Shown: positions 1 to 10,862, counted from the first letter of the stretch. The stretch: DNA of 64,000 bases from GAS188 sp044445965 (GCA_044445965.1 JBIOEJ010000006.1:1-64000); one strand, 5' to 3'. Notes: generated from the letters alone by a model not told the origin. Numbers and translations are program-made.

Positions 1-151
1 AATTCGCATCACATTGGAGCAACGCGCGGGGCGAATTTCGGATTCAAAAGCTGCACTAGCAAGTTATTGTTTCTAGTGTGGTTTTCGAATTTGAAGTTCC
101 TACCGCGCGCATGCCATCCATGTGATAGGAACTTCAAATTCACCACACTAG
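1..151. repeat. Composite palindromic repeat, copy A (cut by the window edge)
   Basis: Two adjacent hairpins. The first (about 1-59, its far end outside the window) has arms built on GAATCCGAAATTCG and its complement. The second (73-151) has perfect 16-base arms, GAATTTGAAGTTCCTA and complement, and outer ends CTAGTGTGG/CCACACTAG. They are separated by 13 bases (60-72). The same structure recurs in inverse orientation at 22519-22686 with only two mismatches over about 150 bases. The outer CTA at 148-150, read on the minus strand, is the TAG stop codon of the neighbouring CoxE gene. Confidence 0.93.
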
Positions 152-1350
152 GCAGCCTGGGCGATCCATCGGCGCGGATCGGTCTTGGCGTCGCGGCCGG
201 TCCGCAGCGCCTCGCAGAGACCGGCGATCGATGCGAGGTTGTGGATCGGCCGGAATTCATCCACATGCGGCAGCATGGCGCGAATGCCCGCCGCGCGCGC
301 CTCGAAAGACTTGTAGCGCAAGAGCGGATTGAGCCAGACGAGGCGGCGGCAGGAGCGGCGCAGCCGGTCCGTCTCGAAGGCGAGGTCATGATCGAGCGTG
401 CGCTCGAGCCCGTCGGTGAACAGCAGCACGACCGGTCCTCCGGACAGCGCCCGCCGCGACCAGTCGCGGTTGAAGTCGTGCAGCGCGTCGGCGATGCGCG
501 TGCCGCCGGCCCAATCCTTGACGATGCCGCCGCACCGGGCGAGCGCTTCGTCGGGATCGCGGGCGCGCAGCTGGCGCGTCACATTGGTGAGCCGCGTGGC
601 GAACAGGAAGACCTGCACGCGCCCCCTCGCCTCCATCAGCGCATGCAGGAAATGCAGGAAGATGCGCGTGTAATCATCCATCGAGCCCGAGATATCGCAA
701 AGCGCGACGATCGGCGGATGGCGCACCCGACGGCTGCGCCGGGCCAGCTCGATGGTCGCCCCGCCCGAACGCAAGGACCGGCGGAAGCTGGCGCGCGGAT
801 CGATGCGCGGCCCGCGCGGATCGGCGATGAAACGACGCGTCGCGACCGCGTCATCCGGCATGACGAGGCGCGCAATGCGCCGCTGCGCCAGCGCGATCTC
901 GGCTGCCGTCATCTGGGCGAAGTCCTTGGTTTGCAGAAGCTCGGTCGAGGAGGCCAGGAACTCCGCCGAGATCTCGGTCTCGCGCGCCTTCGGCTGCTGG
1001 CGCTCGACCTTCGGCTGCAACGCCTCGTTGACCCGCAATGCGCCCGCTTCCTGCTTTCGCTGCTCGGCCGCGAGCGAAGGCGCGATCGGGCTCATGGCGG
1101 CGATCATCTTCTCCAGAAGCCCGCGCCGCCGGAAGAAGATGTGGAAGGCCTGCTCGAACAGTGGGCTCTGCTCATGGCGCGTCACGAAGACCGAATGCAG
1201 GGTCCAGTATAAATCGTCCCGCCCGCCAATGCCCGACGCCTCGATCGCCGCCAGCGCCTGCAGCACCGTGCCGGGTCCGACCCTCAAGCCCGCCTTGCGC
1301 AGGGCGCGGGCGAAATGGGCAATATTGTCGGGGAGGTGGTGGTCGCTCAT
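148..1350 (-). CDS. coxE: CoxE-family protein with VWA domain
   Basis: 400 aa. The C-terminal half is a von Willebrand A domain with a MIDAS-type metal site: the DISGSMDDY motif (near residue 217), then a FTDG segment. CoxE-type VWA proteins work with a MoxR ATPase (CoxD) in maturing or inserting the metal cofactor of CO-dehydrogenase-like molybdenum hydroxylases; that role is family knowledge. The gene overlaps the MoxR gene by 4 bases, so the two are translationally coupled and probably form one complex. Its stop codon TAG is the first triplet of the palindromic repeat that follows, so the repeat abuts the coding end exactly. Confidence 0.88.
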   Translation of the reverse strand: MSDHHLPDNIAHFARALRKAGLRVGPGTVLQALAAIEASGIGGRDDLYWTLHSVFVTRHEQSPLFEQAFHIFFRRRGLLEKMIAAMSPIAPSLAAEQRKQEAGALRVNEALQPKVERQQPKARETEISAEFLASSTELLQTKDFAQMTAAEIALAQRRIARLVMPDDAVATRRFIADPRGPRIDPRASFRRSLRSGGATIELARRSRRVRHPPIVALCDISGSMDDYTRIFLHFLHALMEARGRVQVFLFATRLTNVTRQLRARDPDEALARCGGIVKDWAGGTRIADALHDFNRDWSRRALSGGPVVLLFTDGLERTLDHDLAFETDRLRRSCRRLVWLNPLLRYKSFEARAAGIRAMLPHVDEFRPIHNLASIAGLCEALRTGRDAKTDPRRWIAQAA

Positions 1351-2279
1351 GCGCGCGCCGCAGCCTTCGCCTCCTCGATCAGCTCGGCGACGCGCCCGCC
1401 CTGCATCTTGGCGATATCGTCCTGGTATTTCAAAAGCACGCCGAGCGTGTCGGATACTTCGGTCGGATCGAGCGCGACGGCGTCGAGCTCCGCGAGCGCG
1501 GCCGCCCAGTCGAGCGTCTCGGCGACGCCCGGCAGCTTGAACAAATCCTCCTTGCGGATCGCCTGCACGAAGGCGACGAGCTCGGCCGCGAGGCGCTTGC
1601 CGATGCCCGGCGCCTTGGCGCGCACGATGGCGAGCTCCCGCTCGACCGTGGGGTAGTCGAGCCAGTGATAGAGGCAGCGCCGCTTCAGCGCGTCATGGAT
1701 CTCGCGCGTGCGGTTGGAGGTGATGATCACGATCGGAGGATGCGCCGCCTTGATCAAGCCGAGCTCGGGCACCGTCACCTGGAAATCCGACAACAGCTCG
1801 AGCAGATAGGCCTCGAAGGCCTCGTCGGTGCGGTCGAGCTCGTCGATCAGCAGCACCGGCACACCCGCCGTATCGGGCTCGAGCGCTTGCAGCAGCGGGC
1901 GCTTCACCAGGAACCGGTCGGAGAAGATGTCCTGTTCGATCCGTCCCTTGTCGAAGGCCTCCCCTCCCCCTTGCGCTTCGGCGAGGCGGATGGCCATCAT
2001 CTGGCCGGCATAGTTCCACTCATAGACGGCGGAGGAGACGTCGAGCCCCTCATAGCATTGCAGGCGGATCAATCTTCGGCCGAGCGTAGCGGCCAGCACC
2101 TTGGCGATCTCCGTCTTGCCGACGCCGGCCTCGCCTTCGAGGAAGAGCGGCCGGCCGAGTCTGAGCGCCAGGAACAGCACGGTCGCGAGCGCGCGATCCC
2201 CGACATAGCCGCCCTCCTTCAGGAGCTTCAGGGTCGCGTCGATGGAAGCTGGGAGATGGGACGCAGAATTCGTTGTCAC
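1347..2279 (-). CDS. coxD: MoxR-family AAA+ ATPase (CoxD-like)
   Basis: 310 aa. Walker A GEAGVGKTE lies near residue 49, Walker B LLIDELDR follows in mid-protein, and an arginine-finger region NRTREIHDALKRR comes after it, as in MoxR ATPases. Paired with the VWA protein downstream it matches CoxD-CoxE, the chaperone pair for molybdenum-hydroxylase maturation. The start is GTG at 2279 with no clear ribosome binding site, so it is the least certain part. The cox structural genes lie 4 kb further upstream, separated by the toxin-antitoxin, macrodomain and IorAB-like genes. Confidence 0.88.
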   Translation of the reverse strand: MTTNSASHLPASIDATLKLLKEGGYVGDRALATVLFLALRLGRPLFLEGEAGVGKTEIAKVLAATLGRRLIRLQCYEGLDVSSAVYEWNYAGQMMAIRLAEAQGGGEAFDKGRIEQDIFSDRFLVKRPLLQALEPDTAGVPVLLIDELDRTDEAFEAYLLELLSDFQVTVPELGLIKAAHPPIVIITSNRTREIHDALKRRCLYHWLDYPTVERELAIVRAKAPGIGKRLAAELVAFVQAIRKEDLFKLPGVAETLDWAAALAELDAVALDPTEVSDTLGVLLKYQDDIAKMQGGRVAELIEEAKAAARA

Positions 2280-2468
2280 GCGGGCGGGTCACACTAAGGG
2301 AGTGGGATGGTGGATGGCGTCCGCCTCCGGCTAGGCGCCAAACCCTATATGGCATGCGTCGGCGGCGTTGTCGAAATAGGGCGCCGGTGGCGAAAAGCTA
2401 CCGTTCGAGATCGGCGAGCGAGAACTTGCGCCGATCAGGAATGCTCGGCGCGGCCATGACCCGTGATC

Positions 2469-2819
2469 TTAGATCGCAATCTTGGTTTCGATAGCGTCGT
2501 AGTCGGCGCGCATGCCACTATCCGTGGAGTCGAGAAGCCCCGCTGCCGTAAGGGCTTGGACGTCTGCGTGAACATTGCTATAGTCGCGCTCGAGCGCCTT
2601 CGCCAGGGCGCGCACACTCGCGACCTTGTGCCGGCGGACATACCGCAGCAGCTCCATCCGCTTCCCGGTCAGCACGCGAGTGAGGGCGTCCCAACTTTCG
2701 AACGCCAGATGGCGCTCATGCAAGATCTCGCCGCGCTCGGCACGGTGCCAAGCATCGATGAACTTGCGCGCCGCCTCGTCTTCAATGGCGCCACCAACGG
2801 TGATTTTCACGTCGCTCAT
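2469..2819 (-). CDS. TumA-like antitoxin, winged-helix DNA-binding protein
   Basis: 116 aa, with a winged-HTH in the second half (about residues 65-98, VRALAKALERDYSNVHADVQ). The N-terminal half, with the FESWDALTRVLTGKRMELL segment, is typical of the HVO_A0114-type regulators that accompany TumE toxins. Its ATG overlaps the TGA of the toxin gene (ATGA), so toxin and antitoxin are co-translated, toxin first. It probably neutralises TumE and represses the operon at the palindrome 3112-3132. A GATCGGCG/CGCCGATC hairpin at 2409-2436 lies just downstream but has no U-tract. Confidence 0.75.
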   Translation of the reverse strand: MSDVKITVGGAIEDEAARKFIDAWHRAERGEILHERHLAFESWDALTRVLTGKRMELLRYVRRHKVASVRALAKALERDYSNVHADVQALTAAGLLDSTDSGMRADYDAIETKIAI

Positions 2820-3103
2820 TTGCCACCTCGCAAGGCCCGCACATCGGACCAGAAATCGGCCATCAGCCGTTCGACGGTGATGAACGCATAGGCCGTCTCG
2901 ACACCTTGGAAGTGCCGATGATCCCCTTTGCCGCGCTCATTGTCGTAGCCGACCTCCCGCACACCCTGACGGCCATAGAACAGCGAGTATTTCAGGCCAT
3001 GGGTCGACGGTGGGACCGGTGACGGAACGCGCCAGAATACCATTTCCACGATCGCGCCATCGTCATAGTCGATGCGCTGATGGAACAGCAGTTCGGCCTT
3101 CAT
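2816..3103 (-). CDS. TumE-family toxin (DUF6516)
   Basis: 95 aa. The family signature is clear: MKAELLFHQR at the N-terminus, WRVP, HGLKYSLFYGR, YDNERGKGDHRH in the middle, and a short helical tail. The conserved NERGKGDHRH block is likely the functional site, but the molecular target is not evident from sequence. It is the first gene of a two-gene toxin-antitoxin operon. The ATG at 3103 has no ribosome binding site, and a good -10 hexamer ends only 5-6 bases upstream, so the mRNA is probably leaderless. Confidence 0.75.
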   Translation of the reverse strand: MKAELLFHQRIDYDDGAIVEMVFWRVPSPVPPSTHGLKYSLFYGRQGVREVGYDNERGKGDHRHFQGVETAYAFITVERLMADFWSDVRALRGGK

Positions 3104-3108
3104 GCAAG

Positions 3109-3140
3109 CTTATATGGTATGGAAAACCATATGGTGTCAA
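3109..3140 (-). promoter_or_regulatory. tumEA promoter with embedded operator
   Basis: On the minus strand there is a perfect -35 TTGACA (3135-3140) and an A/T-rich -10 (TATAAG/ATATAA, 3109-3115). Between and over them lies an inverted repeat ATATGGT-N7-ACCATAT (3112-3132) containing a nested TATGG-AAAA-CCATA. A repressor bound here would block the promoter, as expected for antitoxin autoregulation. The -10 lies so close to the ATG at 3103 that transcription should start at or within a base or two of it. Confidence 0.6.
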
Positions 3141-3244
3141 TAGCTCTAGTCATCCGTGCCAGATTTCAATGATTTGGGACGGATCTCTGCAAAAGTGTCG
3201 CAAAGCCGAAGAAACGCGCGCGATGACTGGCGCTCCTCACTTTG

Positions 3245-3811
3245 TCATTCAAATCCACCGCTGGCGAAGGCCGCCTGGTAATGCTCGGCTGCATCTCGCG
3301 AGAAGCAGCAGAAGACGATGCGCCGAAGGCTCGCCCGGTCGCTCTCGATCTCGGATTTCACCGCGGCCAAGGCAACGCTCGCGGCGCGATCCGCCGGAAA
3401 GCGATAGATGCCGGTGGAGATCGCCGGGAAGGCGATCGAGGTCAGTTGCTTCTCGCGGGCGAGCCTAAGCGCCTTGCGGTAGCAGGAGGCGAGCAGGCGA
3501 TCGCTCTCCACCGGGTCGCCGCCCCAGACCGGCCCGACCGCGTGGATGACGTATTTCGCCTCGAGGAGATAGCCGCGCGTGATCTTGGCGTCGCCCGTTT
3601 CGCAGCCCCCGAGCCTGCGGCATTCCGCCAGCAATTCCTGGCCCGCCGCGCGGTGGATCGCTCCGTCGACGCCGCCTCCACCCAGCAGCGAGGTGTTCGC
3701 CGCGTTGACGATCGCGTCGAGGGCGAGCGTCGTGATGTCGGCGACCGCCAAATCGAGCCGCACGCCAGCGACCGTCGCGGTCGCCAGCGGCTCAGGCGAG
3801 GCAAGTGGCAT
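3245..3811 (-). CDS. Macrodomain protein, probable O-acetyl-ADP-ribose deacetylase
   Basis: 188 aa, essentially one macrodomain. Family motifs are present: DAIVNAANTSLLGGGGVDGAIH (about residues 32-53), the phosphate-binding loop PAISTGIYRFP near residue 150, and VIHAVGPVW. MacroD-type enzymes hydrolyse O-acetyl-ADP-ribose or remove ADP-ribose from proteins or nucleic acids in the cytoplasm. The gene begins 21 bases after the IorB-like gene and may be co-transcribed with it. It is followed by about 140 bases containing the tumEA promoter. Whether it serves the dehydrogenases, the adjacent toxin-antitoxin pair or neither cannot be told from sequence. Confidence 0.88.
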   Translation of the reverse strand: MPLASPEPLATATVAGVRLDLAVADITTLALDAIVNAANTSLLGGGGVDGAIHRAAGQELLAECRRLGGCETGDAKITRGYLLEAKYVIHAVGPVWGGDPVESDRLLASCYRKALRLAREKQLTSIAFPAISTGIYRFPADRAASVALAAVKSEIESDRASLRRIVFCCFSRDAAEHYQAAFASGGFE

Positions 3812-3832
3812 CCCCGCGGGCTTCGATCACAC

Positions 3833-6136
3833 TCAGCCGGACTTGCCGTCGCCGGCGAGCGCCGCCCTCACGCGTTCCGGCGTGAAGGGCACGCTGCGCA
3901 GCCGCGCCCCGCAGGCGTCGTAGACGGCATTGGCGAGCGCCGCCGCAACCGGCGCGCTCGAAGCCTCGCCCGCCCCGAGCGGGGGTTCGTGCGGCCGCTG
4001 GACGAGATCGATCAGGAGCTCCGGCACATCGGGGAAGGTGAGGATGGGATAGCTCGCCCAATCGGTGCTCGTCACGCCATGGCGATCGAACTTGATCTCC
4101 TCGAACAGGGCGCGGCTCAATGTCTGCAGGATATTGCCTTCGACCTGCGCCTTCACGCCGTCCGGGTTGATCATCAGCCCGCAATCATGCGCGCATGACA
4201 CGCGCCGCACATGGATGGCGCCGCTCGAGCGCTCGACCTCGACCTCCATGGCGATCGCCACATAATTCTCGCTGTCCTTGTAGTGGACATAAGCGATGCC
4301 GCGGCCGCGCCCGCCGGCACCGTTCGCAGCTGGGCCGTTCGCCCCGGGACCAGGAGAGGGCCTCGCCTGCCAGCCGATCAACGTCGCGGCGCGCTGCATC
4401 ACCTCGATGCCGCGCGGGTCAAAGAGCGAGGCGAGGCGGAAAGCGAGCGCGTCCTGGCGCGCCCGCGCGGCCAGCTCGTCGACGAAGCTCTCGACCGCGA
4501 AGCTGTTGGCGGGCTTGCCGGGCGCGCGGATATTGGAGGGCCGCAACGGCGCATCCTCGAGCCAATGGACGAGCACCTCGACATTCGGCACCGCATAGGC
4601 CGGCGCGGCGTTCTGGGTGATGAGCCCGGTCGAGATGCCGAGCGGCTGCTTCAGGCCGGCAGCCTCAGGCCCGAGCAGCGGAACATTCGGCAATCTGGCC
4701 GTCGCCTTCGGCAGCCACATCTCGGTGCGCCAGGCGGCGATCTTGCCGTCGGCGCCGAGCGCCCCTTCGAGGGCGAGGAGCTGCGGCGGCCCCTTGGGAT
4801 CGAAGCCGTGCTCGTCCTCGCGCATCCATTGCACGCGCACCGGCCGCCCGACGGCGCGTGACATCAGCGCCGCATCCGCGGCCGCATCGTCATGGCCGTT
4901 CATGCCGTAGCAGCCGGCGCCGTCCAGATAGACGAGCCTCACCGCGTCGGGGGCCAGGCCGAGGAAATTCGCGAAGGCGAAGCGGAAGCGATGCGTGCCT
5001 TGCGAGGCGGTCCAGATGGTCGCCTTGCCGTCGCGCATATCGGCGACCGCGCAGGACGGCCCCATCGAGCCATGCGTCTGCACCGGCCAGTAGTACTCGC
5101 CGCTGATACGATCCTTCGCTGCGGCGAGGACGGCGGCTGCGTCGCCTCTCCTGGCGAGCACCTCGTCTCCCGCGAAGGGCCCGGCGCGCATCCATTGCCG
5201 GACGCCTTCATGGCCCATCAGCGTCTCGCGGCTGTCCCAGTTCGCCTCGAGCGCGCGCGCGGCGCAGATGGCATCCCATTCATCTTCGGCCACAACGCCT
5301 AGAAAATCTCCGATGCGGACGACACGCGCGCCCTGGATATGGGCGATCGAGCCTTCATCGACCGAGACGAGCTTTGCGCCGACCGCTTTCGGGCGCACGA
5401 CGCGCCCGTGCAGCATGCCCTCGACCCGCAGGTTATGCACATAGGGATGAAGCCCGGTCACCTTGGCCGGGATGTCGGGGCGCGGCAGAGGCTTGCCGAC
5501 CAAGGTATAGAGGTCGGGATTCTTGAGCGGCGCCTTCGGGTCGAGCTTGAGCGCGAATTGCCGATCGCCGATGAGCGCGCCGAAGGCAATGCCGGTGCCC
5601 CCATTCTTCGGCCGCACCTCGCCGTCCGCGGCCTCGCATTCGCCGATCGGCTTGCCCAGGCGCTCGGCGCCCATGCGGATGAGCGCCTCGCGGGCCGTGG
5701 CCGCCGCCTGGCGGATCTGCACCCCGCCGCGCGCGACGCCGGTGCTGCCCCCGGTCGTGCCCTGGTCGGGCGTGAGCGCCGTGTCGCCCTCGACGAGCTT
5801 GATCTTGTCGAGACCGATGCCGAGCTCTTCGGCGGCCATTTGCGGGACGGCGATGCGCAAGCCCGTCCCGAGATCGACCTTGCCGCAGTAGAGCGTGACG
5901 GTGCCGTCCTGATGCATCGCGAAATAAGCGTCGACCGCGGTCGGATCGAGCACGCGGCCGGCCACCCCATTCGCCGCGCCCGAGGTCTCGGACAGCGCCT
6001 CCAGCGGCGCTCCAATCGCAACGACCAGAACGCCGGAAGCCTTCAGGAGCGCGCGGCGCGACAGCCAGGAGTCCATGGCGGCGTTCTTGGCGGCGTTCTT
6101 GGCAGCGTTCTTGGCGACGTTCTTGGCGGCCTTCAT
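3833..6136 (-). CDS. Molybdopterin-binding large subunit, IorB-like (xanthine dehydrogenase family)
   Basis: 767 aa. A Tat signal with SRRALLKASG at about residues 25-34 indicates export of the folded holoenzyme. The rest is the molybdenum-cofactor subunit of the two-subunit isoquinoline 1-oxidoreductase/aldehyde dehydrogenase group, with QGTTGGSTGVARGG and SCAHDCGLMINPDGVKAQVEGN motifs. The substrate is unknown. Its ATG overlaps the TGA of the small subunit and has a GGGAGG site 8 bases upstream (6145-6150), which supports this start although it prepends a repetitive Lys/Asn/Ala run (residues 4-20) to the Tat signal. An internal ATG at 6076 lacks a ribosome binding site. Confidence 0.85.
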   Translation of the reverse strand: MKAAKNVAKNAAKNAAKNAAMDSWLSRRALLKASGVLVVAIGAPLEALSETSGAANGVAGRVLDPTAVDAYFAMHQDGTVTLYCGKVDLGTGLRIAVPQMAAEELGIGLDKIKLVEGDTALTPDQGTTGGSTGVARGGVQIRQAAATAREALIRMGAERLGKPIGECEAADGEVRPKNGGTGIAFGALIGDRQFALKLDPKAPLKNPDLYTLVGKPLPRPDIPAKVTGLHPYVHNLRVEGMLHGRVVRPKAVGAKLVSVDEGSIAHIQGARVVRIGDFLGVVAEDEWDAICAARALEANWDSRETLMGHEGVRQWMRAGPFAGDEVLARRGDAAAVLAAAKDRISGEYYWPVQTHGSMGPSCAVADMRDGKATIWTASQGTHRFRFAFANFLGLAPDAVRLVYLDGAGCYGMNGHDDAAADAALMSRAVGRPVRVQWMREDEHGFDPKGPPQLLALEGALGADGKIAAWRTEMWLPKATARLPNVPLLGPEAAGLKQPLGISTGLITQNAAPAYAVPNVEVLVHWLEDAPLRPSNIRAPGKPANSFAVESFVDELAARARQDALAFRLASLFDPRGIEVMQRAATLIGWQARPSPGPGANGPAANGAGGRGRGIAYVHYKDSENYVAIAMEVEVERSSGAIHVRRVSCAHDCGLMINPDGVKAQVEGNILQTLSRALFEEIKFDRHGVTSTDWASYPILTFPDVPELLIDLVQRPHEPPLGAGEASSAPVAAALANAVYDACGARLRSVPFTPERVRAALAGDGKSG
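6077..6136 (-). repeat. Five tandem 12-bp units in the 5' end of the IorB-like gene
   Basis: The plus strand reads four near-identical GGCGGCGTTCTT units (6077-6088, 6089-6100, 6101-6112, 6113-6124) and a diverged fifth that contains the start codon (6125-6136). Read on the minus strand they encode repeated Lys-Asn-Ala-Ala. This in-frame microsatellite could expand or contract by four residues without destroying the frame. Confidence 0.85.
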
Positions 6137-6603
6137 GTTCTCGGCCTCCCGGTGGCGCGCATGACGGCGCTCAGCACGCGGTCATGCGTCCCGCATCGGC
6201 AAAGATTGGCCGACAAGGCGTCCTTGATCTCTTGCAGGCTGGGCTTCGGGCTTTGGGCGATCAGGGCAGCCGAGGTCATCACCATGCCGTTGGTGCAATA
6301 GCCGCATTGGGCGGCCTGCTCGGCGATGAAGGCTGCTTGAACGGGATGCGGTTTCTCGGGCGTGCCGAGGCCCTCGATGGTCGTGATGTTCTGCCCCTGC
6401 GCTGCCGACACCGGCAATTGGCAGGAACGGATCGGAGCGCCATCGGCGATGACCGTGCAGGCCCCGCATTGGCCGAGCCCACAGCCGAATTTCAGACCCG
6501 TGAGGCGAAGCGCGTTGCGCAGCACGTAGAGCAAGGGCTGGTCGGGATCGCGGCTCTCGACCTTGCGAGCGCTGCCATTCACCGTGAACGTGTAGGACGC
6601 CAT
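6133..6603 (-). CDS. (2Fe-2S) small subunit, IorA-like
   Basis: 156 aa from ATG 6603 (an upstream in-frame codon at 6615 is possible). It carries the two [2Fe-2S] sites of molybdenum hydroxylases: the plant-ferredoxin type, GCGLGQCGACTV plus a later SC, and the C-terminal type, QCGYCTNG and NLCRCGTH. The RCGTH ending is characteristic of IorA-type subunits that lack a partner FAD subunit and pass electrons to cytochromes. It is translationally coupled to the large subunit. The 80-base gap to coxM suggests that this pair could be read from the cox transcript. Confidence 0.87.
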   Translation of the reverse strand: MASYTFTVNGSARKVESRDPDQPLLYVLRNALRLTGLKFGCGLGQCGACTVIADGAPIRSCQLPVSAAQGQNITTIEGLGTPEKPHPVQAAFIAEQAAQCGYCTNGMVMTSAALIAQSPKPSLQEIKDALSANLCRCGTHDRVLSAVMRATGRPRT

Positions 6604-6683
6604 GCCCGCCTCCATGCAGGACGACGGACGGCAGATGAACCGACCCCGCCGATTGCCCCTCTGTCCTCCGTCCTCCGCCCTCT

Positions 6684-7487
6684 TTATTTCCCGAGCGCCT
6701 TCGCCACGGCCCGCTGCGTCATGACGGCGACGAGATGGGCGCGATAGTCGGCGCTCGCATGAATGTCGGCATTCATGCCGCTGGCGGCGATCGTGAGCCC
6801 CTCGAGGGATTTGGGGTTGAAGCGCTTGGCCAAGGCTTCCTCCGCGGCGTGCCAGCGGAATACGCCTTGGTTGCCGGCCCCGGTCACGGCGACGCGGATC
6901 TCGGAGCCCTTCTTGGCAACGAAGACGCCGACGAGAGCGAAGCGGGAGGCCGGGTTGCGGAACTTCGTATAGGCGGCCCGGGACGGTGGCCTGAAGGCGA
7001 TCCGCACGATGATTTCGCCCGCCTCGAGCGCGGTTTCGAAGAGACCCTTAAAGAATTCGCCGGCCGGAATCTTGCGCTTGTTGGTGACGATGATCGCATT
7101 GAGCGCGACGCAAGCGGCCGGATAATCGGCGGCGGGATCGTTGTTGGCGATCGAGCCGCCGATCGTGCCGCGGCTGCGCACCGCCGGATCGCCGATCATA
7201 TGGGCGAGCTCGGCGAGCGCGGGGATCGAGGCCTTGACCGCCTCGGAAGCCGCCACCGCCGCATGAGTCGTCATGGCGCCGATGATCAGGGAGCGCCCGC
7301 GCTGCTCGATGCCGGCGAGGTCCTTGACGCCGCCGAGATCGACGAGCGCCGAAGGGCTCGCGAGCCTCTGCTTCATCGTGGGGATCAGCGTGTGTCCGCC
7401 CGCGAGGATCTTGCCCTCCACATGCTTCGTCAAGGCGGAAGCCGCGCCTCGCACGCTGTTCGCCCGGACATATTCGAATGCATACAT
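6684..7487 (-). CDS. coxM: FAD-binding subunit M of CO-dehydrogenase-like molybdenum hydroxylase
   Basis: 267 aa, the normal size for CoxM. N-terminal FAD-binding motif KILAGGHTLIPTMKQR (near residues 25-40) and the second FAD motif TIGGSIANNDPAADYPA (near 112-128) are both present. It takes electrons from the two [2Fe-2S] clusters of CoxS and passes them to the membrane quinone pool or another acceptor. The gene starts 27 bases after coxL in the order S-L-M. It is intact, in contrast to coxL. Confidence 0.9.
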   Translation of the reverse strand: MYAFEYVRANSVRGAASALTKHVEGKILAGGHTLIPTMKQRLASPSALVDLGGVKDLAGIEQRGRSLIIGAMTTHAAVAASEAVKASIPALAELAHMIGDPAVRSRGTIGGSIANNDPAADYPAACVALNAIIVTNKRKIPAGEFFKGLFETALEAGEIIVRIAFRPPSRAAYTKFRNPASRFALVGVFVAKKGSEIRVAVTGAGNQGVFRWHAAEEALAKRFNPKSLEGLTIAASGMNADIHASADYRAHLVAVMTQRAVAKALGK

Positions 7488-7514
7488 CGTCCTATCCTCC
7501 TGAAATTCGGGCGC

Positions 7515-9880
<2,366 letters not shown>

Positions 9881-10031
9881 GTGAATGTCTCCCGAGCGTT
9901 TGTCCCAGAGCCTGCGGCTGTTTTTCAAGTTGCCGCTTCGGCGGGTTGCGTATCCGGGGCTGGAGGAGCGGTCTCGTTCGACCGAGCCGTGCTTCGCCCC
10001 GCTATCTGGTCATCCGAGCGCGGCTTGCGCC

Positions 10032-10529
10032 TTACTCGGCCGCCTGCTGATGGGCGTGGTGGCTGCGCATCGCCTTGGCGCCGGCGGCGATCGATTTGAC
10101 GATATTGTGATAGCCGGTGCAGCGGCAGATATTGCCCTCGAGCTCCTCGCGGATGGTGTGCTCGTCCAGATCGTGTCCCAAACGATGCACCATATCGACG
10201 GCGGTCATGATCATGCCCGGGGTGCAATAGCCGCATTGCAGCCCGTGATGCTCGCGGAAGGCGGCCTGCATCGGATGCAGATGCTCGCCATGGGCCAGAC
10301 CCTCGATGGTCGTGACATGCGCCCCCTCGCATTGCACGGCGAGCAAGGTGCACGACTTCACGGCCTTGCCGTCCATATGCACCGTGCAGGCGCCGCATTG
10401 GCTGGTGTCGCAGCCGACATGCGTGCCGGTAAGGCGCTGGTGCTCGCGCAGAAACTCGACCAGCAAGGTGCGCGAATCGACATTCGCCTTCACCGCCTTG
10501 CCATTGATCGTCAGGGAAACGCTCGCCAT
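10032..10529 (-). CDS. coxS: (2Fe-2S) subunit S of CO-dehydrogenase-like molybdenum hydroxylase
   Basis: 165 aa from ATG 10529. Motifs are GCDTSQCGACTVHMDG with a following SC for the plant-type cluster, and QCGYCTPGM with NICRCTGYHNI for the second cluster. I choose 10529 because GGAGG (10535-10539) sits 5 bases upstream; the GTG at 10541 would place that ribosome binding site inside the gene. First structural gene of the cox-like operon, about 150 bases downstream of a likely sigma-70 promoter. The C-terminus ends in a small His-rich tail. Confidence 0.92.
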   Translation of the reverse strand: MASVSLTINGKAVKANVDSRTLLVEFLREHQRLTGTHVGCDTSQCGACTVHMDGKAVKSCTLLAVQCEGAHVTTIEGLAHGEHLHPMQAAFREHHGLQCGYCTPGMIMTAVDMVHRLGHDLDEHTIREELEGNICRCTGYHNIVKSIAAGAKAMRSHHAHQQAAE

Positions 10530-10683
10530 CATGTCCTCCACGCGATGCCCGTGACGGGGCTCGCCGATTATGGCCCTGGCGGCCCGTCGCCGCGGGCGTT
10601 TGGAAGCCGAAAACCAAGAGGCCCGTTTCCGAAGCGCCGGCCGTATCAGGCCGCGCCTCGACGCCTCGTCCTTCGACTGTTTC

Positions 10684-10713
10684 TAATGTCGACCCCTCGA
10701 AACGGGGTGTCAA
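10684..10713 (-). promoter_or_regulatory. Likely cox operon promoter with palindrome in the spacer
   Basis: On the minus strand: TTGACA (10708-10713), then 17-18 bases, then GACATT or ACATTA (10684-10690). The spacer holds a perfect ACCCC-N7-GGGGT inverted repeat (10692-10708) that could be an operator. The site lies in the 333-base gap between coxS and coxG (10530-10862), which otherwise shows no coding frame I can support. Confidence 0.4.
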
Positions 10714-10862
10714 GCGCAATCAGCGATTTTTGAATCGCGTTTTCGTGCTGTTTTGCGCCGATTCAATGGAGCGCAATCAGCGGCAATATCTTAACATTCC
10801 ATTCACTTCGTGACGATGGCCGCTTTCGCGACGGCGCTCGCACTGAACCCGACCGGCGCAGG

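Noticed and set aside
2409..2436. GATCGGCG/CGCCGATC hairpin after tumA as a terminator
   Set aside because: The stem is perfect, but the loop is 12 bases and no T-run follows on the minus strand, so I only mention it.
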